Part shown: one piece after another, positions 60,899 through 64,000 of the stretch
How positions within the stretch are numbered: position 1 is the first letter of the stretch
Layout: each line of letters begins with the position of its first letter
NCBI RefSeq assembly: GCF_009498525.1
Contig: NZ_QSNT01000002.1
Coordinates: 434,001-498,000, forward strand
Direction: 5' to 3'
DNA: 64,000 nt
From: Rhizobium sp. ICMP 5592
GTDB lineage: Bacteria > Pseudomonadota > Alphaproteobacteria > Rhizobiales > Rhizobiaceae
Notes under the pieces: generated by a model
The model's input: only the letters and a program-made list of their open reading frames with translations
What the model was told of the DNA's origin: nothing
Databases searched by the model: none
Translations under genes and position numbers: made by a program

Positions 60899-60946
60899 TT
60901 TTACCTCCCTGATTTCGGAACAAATGAACCGAATAAAAATCAATAT

Positions 60947-60960
60947 GGAATTTTCATTCC
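60947..60960. promoter_or_regulatory. IolR-type operator of idhA
   Basis: GGAATTTTCATTCC fits GGAA-N6-TTCC, the palindrome bound by the RpiR-type repressor IolR in rhizobial inositol genes. Its place 49-62 nt before idhA suits repression in the absence of inositol. Confidence 0.75.
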
Positions 60961-61116
60961 ATCTTCCGAAGGCGACGTCAAGCCGCCAACGTTTCACAAT
61001 TTTGAAATTCACGACGCGAAAACGGCTTATCCTTGGATCGCGTTTTCCGAAACCGCTTCACAGTTTTCGAGATCATGCGCTAAAGACAGGATCTCTCCAA
61101 CAGGCGAACGAGGCCC

Positions 61117-61377
61117 ATGCAACTGATCGATCCCAACCATCCCGTCTATAAGCCGCTCTGGGTGCGGGTTCTGATCGTTGGCGTCTGCCTGGGCTGGGCG
61201 ACGATCGAGGCCTTCGGTCCGGAGCCGTTCTGGGCTGTTATCGTCGGTGCGCTCGGGGCTTACAGCGCCTGGATGCTGCTCTTGAACTTCAATCCGCAGC
61301 CGCCGAAGACCGAGGTCGAAAACACCGTTGCGGACGATCAGGACGAAGACGAAGAGCCGGCCGACGAGAAGAAATAG
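61117..61377 (+). CDS. Small membrane protein, hypothetical
   Basis: An 86-aa protein with two hydrophobic segments (WVRVLIVGVCLGWATIEAFG and FWAVIVGALGAYSAWMLLLN) and a very acidic cytoplasmic tail (VADDQDEDEEPADEKK). I do not recognise a function. It is divergent from idhA and converges directly on the next gene, with no gap between the two stop codons. Confidence 0.7.
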   Translation: MQLIDPNHPVYKPLWVRVLIVGVCLGWATIEAFGPEPFWAVIVGALGAYSAWMLLLNFNPQPPKTEVENTVADDQDEDEEPADEKK

Positions 61378-61845
61378 CTAGCGCACCAGACGCCGCAGGG
61401 CTTCGTCGATCAATTGATTGGCGATCATCATGCGCGTAGTCGCCTGTTCGCGAAAGGGCGGGGCGACGCTGTCCGGATGATTGGCTTTGGCAAAAGCGCG
61501 GCGCTTTTCGTGGAGAGATTGCAGTGTGCTCTGTGGGGAGATCGCCAGATCTGTGGCCACCTCTTCCCTGGATGTCCGCGCCAAGTGATCAGGCATGACG
61601 GGCAACTCCGGTTCTTTCGGTTCGGGCTCTGGCAGTGGTTCCGGCGAGGGGATCTCATTGCCGAGATTGTCGATATAGGCATCGTCCGGACGAGAGGATC
61701 CGGCTGGCTCGCCGCCGAGGACGGTCGCGACAAAACTGACGTTGAGACCGCGGATGCGATGCGCCGTCTCGTCCTTTGCCGATTTGTCGTCTTCCGTGTC
61801 GAGGCGATCGAGGACGGATTGAAACAGTGATTGCCCGAATAACAT
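61378..61845 (-). CDS. J-domain-like protein with HPD motif
   Basis: A 155-aa protein. The C-terminal 50 residues (LHEKRRAFAKANHPDSVAPP then FREQATTRMMIANQLIDEAL) resemble helices II-III of a DnaJ J-domain, with the HPD loop intact. A Pro/Glu spacer (SPEPLPEPEPKEPELPVMPD) and an N-terminal part without known motif precede it. It may be a specialised Hsp70 co-chaperone. GGAGG before the ATG at 61845 supports the start. Confidence 0.6.
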   Translation of the reverse strand: MLFGQSLFQSVLDRLDTEDDKSAKDETAHRIRGLNVSFVATVLGGEPAGSSRPDDAYIDNLGNEIPSPEPLPEPEPKEPELPVMPDHLARTSREEVATDLAISPQSTLQSLHEKRRAFAKANHPDSVAPPFREQATTRMMIANQLIDEALRRLVR

Positions 61846-61910
61846 GCCTGCCTCCAGAAGCATCCTGGATAGGCGCGCAAGTTGGTGCGGAGCTTATGGC
61901 GAGCGCCCGA

Positions 61911-62930
61911 TCATGGGCGGGGATCATGCAGAAGGAGATTCCGGCTTTCCTCCAGAATCATGTCGTGCAGCAACCGGGCGCTCGGCGGCATGGCGCGTTC
62001 GCGGGCGGTGATCAGGCTGTAGGGCTTTACCTCAAGCTCGAAGTCGATCGGGAGGATGCAGGATTCGCCCGCTTTCGATGATTGCCCACAGATGAATTGC
62101 GCCATGTCGAGCGCGATCGGGGCGATGGCATCCGTCTTGCAGACGACGGCGAGTGTCAGCAGCAGCGAGGATGTGTTGATGATATTTTCCGGCAGGGGGA
62201 CGCCGGCGGTGATGAAAATATCCTCCACCTTGCGCCGGAGCATCGTGCCGGGCGGCTGGAAGACCCAATCGTAGCCGGGCAGGTCCTCGAGGCTGGCAAC
62301 ACCTTTCTCCAATAGCGGATGACCATTGCGGACCACGAGACAGGCTTTCTCGACACCGATCTCATGGGAGGTGAACAGGCGCGGATTGAGCTCGTCCGGA
62401 ATGCGGCTGATGATGAAATCATGGCGGGCGGCGAGCAGTTCGCGCGCCAGCACGTTGCTGTTTTCCACCTCGATATTAATTTCTATGCCGGGATAGGCGC
62501 GTGTCACGCGCTGGATCGCCGGCACGACGAGGCTGATTGCCGGGGCGGTCACGGCGCCCAGAAAGACGGAGCCGCCCTTGCCGGTTCTAAGTTCGCCGAT
62601 CTCCCGGCTCGCCTCGCGCAATTCGAGCAGGATCTTGCGTGCCCGCTTGGCGAGCGCCAGTCCGAAGGGGGTCAGCACGACGCCGCGCGCGACGCGTTCG
62701 TAAAGCGGACTTTTGACAATCGACTCCATTTCGGAGAGCATCCGCGAAGCCGCAGGTTGTGACATGTTCATGGACTCGGCGGCGGCGGAAATCTGCGCAT
62801 GATCCTCGATCGTCACGATCATGCGCAGGTGATTGAGCTTCAAACCGGCTCGGAGTAGGGTGTCGTCGCGAAAACTGTCCGAGTGAATCTCGATGCCTTC
62901 GCTCGAATAATCGTTATATATTTTCTCCAT
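61911..62930 (-). CDS. gbpR: LysR-family regulator GbpR
   Basis: A 339-aa LysR protein. The HTH is LRMIVTIEDHAQISAAAESM with NMSQPAASRMLSEMESIV, and the effector domain follows. The fairly long N-terminal lead before the HTH and the divergent chvE identify it as GbpR, which in Agrobacterium controls chvE in response to sugars. ATG 62930 is chosen; a TTG at 62939 with an AAAGGG site is possible. Confidence 0.86.
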   Translation of the reverse strand: MEKIYNDYSSEGIEIHSDSFRDDTLLRAGLKLNHLRMIVTIEDHAQISAAAESMNMSQPAASRMLSEMESIVKSPLYERVARGVVLTPFGLALAKRARKILLELREASREIGELRTGKGGSVFLGAVTAPAISLVVPAIQRVTRAYPGIEINIEVENSNVLARELLAARHDFIISRIPDELNPRLFTSHEIGVEKACLVVRNGHPLLEKGVASLEDLPGYDWVFQPPGTMLRRKVEDIFITAGVPLPENIINTSSLLLTLAVVCKTDAIAPIALDMAQFICGQSSKAGESCILPIDFELEVKPYSLITARERAMPPSARLLHDMILEESRNLLLHDPRP

Positions 62931-62980
62931 GGCGGCCAATTTTCCCTTTCGCCGGCAAAAAAGTACTATTTTTTAACATT

Positions 62981-63046
62981 ATACCAAATTCGGTATATAT
63001 TTTGCCAGTTATTCTATTTGACAGTTATACGAAATCGTACGAATTT
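62981..63046 (+). promoter_or_regulatory. GbpR/chvE control region
   Basis: ATACC-N6-GGTAT (62981-62996) is an inverted repeat with the T-N11-A form of a LysR box. TACG-aaat-CGTA (63028-63039) is a second inverted repeat. TTGACA (63018-63023) with GAATTT 17 nt later (63041-63046) is a possible chvE promoter. The region is strongly AT-rich. Confidence 0.5.
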
Positions 63047-63156
63047 GCCCAGCGTGCGCCGGGTGCAGCTCATGCACGTGAGAGCGTGGAGGAGTTCTAC
63101 TTCGTTTCTCACAACTAGAAGTAACTGTTCCTTCTACGGAACCTGCCGCAGTTTCG

Positions 63157-63177
63157 GGCGGGCATTTTTTGTCCGCC
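63157..63177 (+). ncRNA. Stem-loop in the chvE leader
   Basis: GGCGGGCA (63157-63164) pairs with TGTCCGCC (63170-63177), 8 bp with one G-U pair, around a TTTTT loop. It ends 26 nt before the chvE ATG. It could stabilise the leader or influence translation. Confidence 0.45.
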
Positions 63178-63203
63178 GCATTATTAAACAAGGGAGAGAG
63201 TAA

Positions 63204-64000
63204 TGAAGTCCATTATCTCATTGACGGCCGCCGCTGTGTTCAGCGTCGCTACGCTGGTGACACCTGCCCTCGCGGCAGACAAGGGCACTGTCGGCATCGC
63301 CATGCCGACCAAGGCTTCGGCGCGCTGGATCGATGACGGCAACAACATCGTCAAGCAGCTTCAGGCTGCCGGCTACGGCACCGACCTTCAGTACGGCGAC
63401 GACGATATTCCGAACCAGCTCTCGCAGGTCGAGAACATGGTCACCAAGGGCGACAAGGTTCTCGTCATTGCCGCAATCGACGGCACGACGCTGTCCGACG
63501 TTCTGCAGAAGGCGCATGATGCCGGCATCAAGGTCATCGCTTATGACCGCCTGATCCGCAACAGCGGCAATGTCGACTACTACGCCACGTTCGATAACTT
63601 CAAGGTCGGCGTTCTCCAGGCTAACTCGATCGTTGACGGCCTCGGCCTCAAGGATGGCAAGGGCCCGTTCAACATCGAGCTCTTCGGCGGTTCGCCGGAC
63701 GACAACAACGCCTTCTTCTTCTATGACGGCGCAATGTCTGTCCTGAAGCCCTACATCGATAGCGGCAAGCTCGTCGTAAAATCCGGCCAGCAGGGCATGG
63801 ACAAGGTCGGCACGCTGCGTTGGGACCCGGCAACGGCCCAGGCCCGCATGGACAACCTGCTCTCGGCTTATTACACCGATGCACATGTCGATGCCGTTCT
63901 GTCTCCTTATGACGGTCTCTCCATCGGCATCCTGTCTTCGCTCAAGGGCGTCGGCTACGGCACCGGCGGTCAGAAGCTGCCGATCGTTACCGGTCAGGAC
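63204..64000 (+). CDS. chvE: Multiple sugar-binding periplasmic protein ChvE (3' end missing)
   Basis: The first 265 codons lie in the window; the gene runs off the right edge. It has a signal peptide ([24 protein letters not shown]) and a ChvE-type mature part: [40 protein letters not shown] and [20 protein letters not shown]. In Agrobacterium ChvE binds several aldoses, feeds an ABC importer and signals to VirA. AAGGGAGAGAG precedes the ATG. It diverges from gbpR, its likely regulator. Confidence 0.93.

Overview
The window is a chromosomal segment of a high-GC alphaproteobacterium of the order Rhizobiales, most likely Rhizobium or a close relative. The PhyR-NepR-EcfG general stress locus, the hmuPSTUV / orf1-tonB haem-uptake block with IRO-type (RirA) boxes, the gbpR-chvE pair, the thuAB-like pair and an IolR-type operator before idhA all point that way. 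Coding density is high. No rRNA, CRISPR array, transposase or prophage was seen. The only clearly foreign-looking patch is a small low-GC stretch next to a tRNA-Arg gene (about 53.5-54.65 kb).

Layout. 0-2.3 kb: general stress response core (phyR, nepR, ecfG) plus a DUF883/membrane-protein pair with its own EcfG promoter. 2.3-9.5 kb: haem acquisition and breakdown: hmuPSTUV on the minus strand, orf1-tonB diverging from it, then a second IRO box before a DUF2325 / small protein / IsdG-type haem oxygenase operon. 9.5-10.3 kb: DUF423 membrane protein and a group II truncated globin. 10.3-18 kb: a LacI-controlled carbohydrate locus with dehydrogenase, isomerase and CUT1 ABC transporter, then TetR-SMR efflux (18-19 kb) and thuAB-like genes (19.1-21 kb). 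21-24.1 kb: methyltransferase and a fluoride-resistance operon (crcB-type riboswitch, leader ORF, CLC-F, CrcB). 24.4-30 kb: lipid-type enzymes: an LpxO/OlsC-like hydroxylase, a four-part fusion (E1-alpha, E1-beta, lipoyl domain, KAS III) and an OlsE-like di-iron hydroxylase. 30-40 kb: small accessory enzymes, acetyltransferases (one AAC(6')-like) and regulators (MocR, AraC, RpiR). 40-43.3 kb: envelope modification: EptA-like transferase, a receiver-only response regulator and a PAP2 phosphatase. 43.4-52 kb: YCII/ECF42 sigma pair, MFS/LysR, pyrE and ampR-ampC. 52-54.7 kb: 2OG-oxygenase-like gene, a putative orphan restriction endonuclease and tRNA-Arg(CCG). 54.8-60.9 kb: xylose transporter xylFHG with divergent ROK repressor xylR, then idhA. 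61-64 kb: two small genes, gbpR and the start of chvE.

The best candidate for an undescribed system is the 1107-residue fusion at 25358-28681. It joins both halves of a 2-oxoacid dehydrogenase E1, a lipoyl domain and a ketoacyl-ACP synthase III with complete catalytic residues, but has no E2 acyltransferase. This suggests direct hand-over of a decarboxylated acyl group from the lipoyl arm to the condensing enzyme. The second most interesting item is the fluoride operon, where the riboswitch seems to act on the Shine-Dalgarno of a 26-codon leader ORF whose stop codon overlaps the clc start.

All calls rest on reading the sequence and on family knowledge. No database search was run. Start codons were picked by ribosome-binding site and family length and may be off by a few codons.
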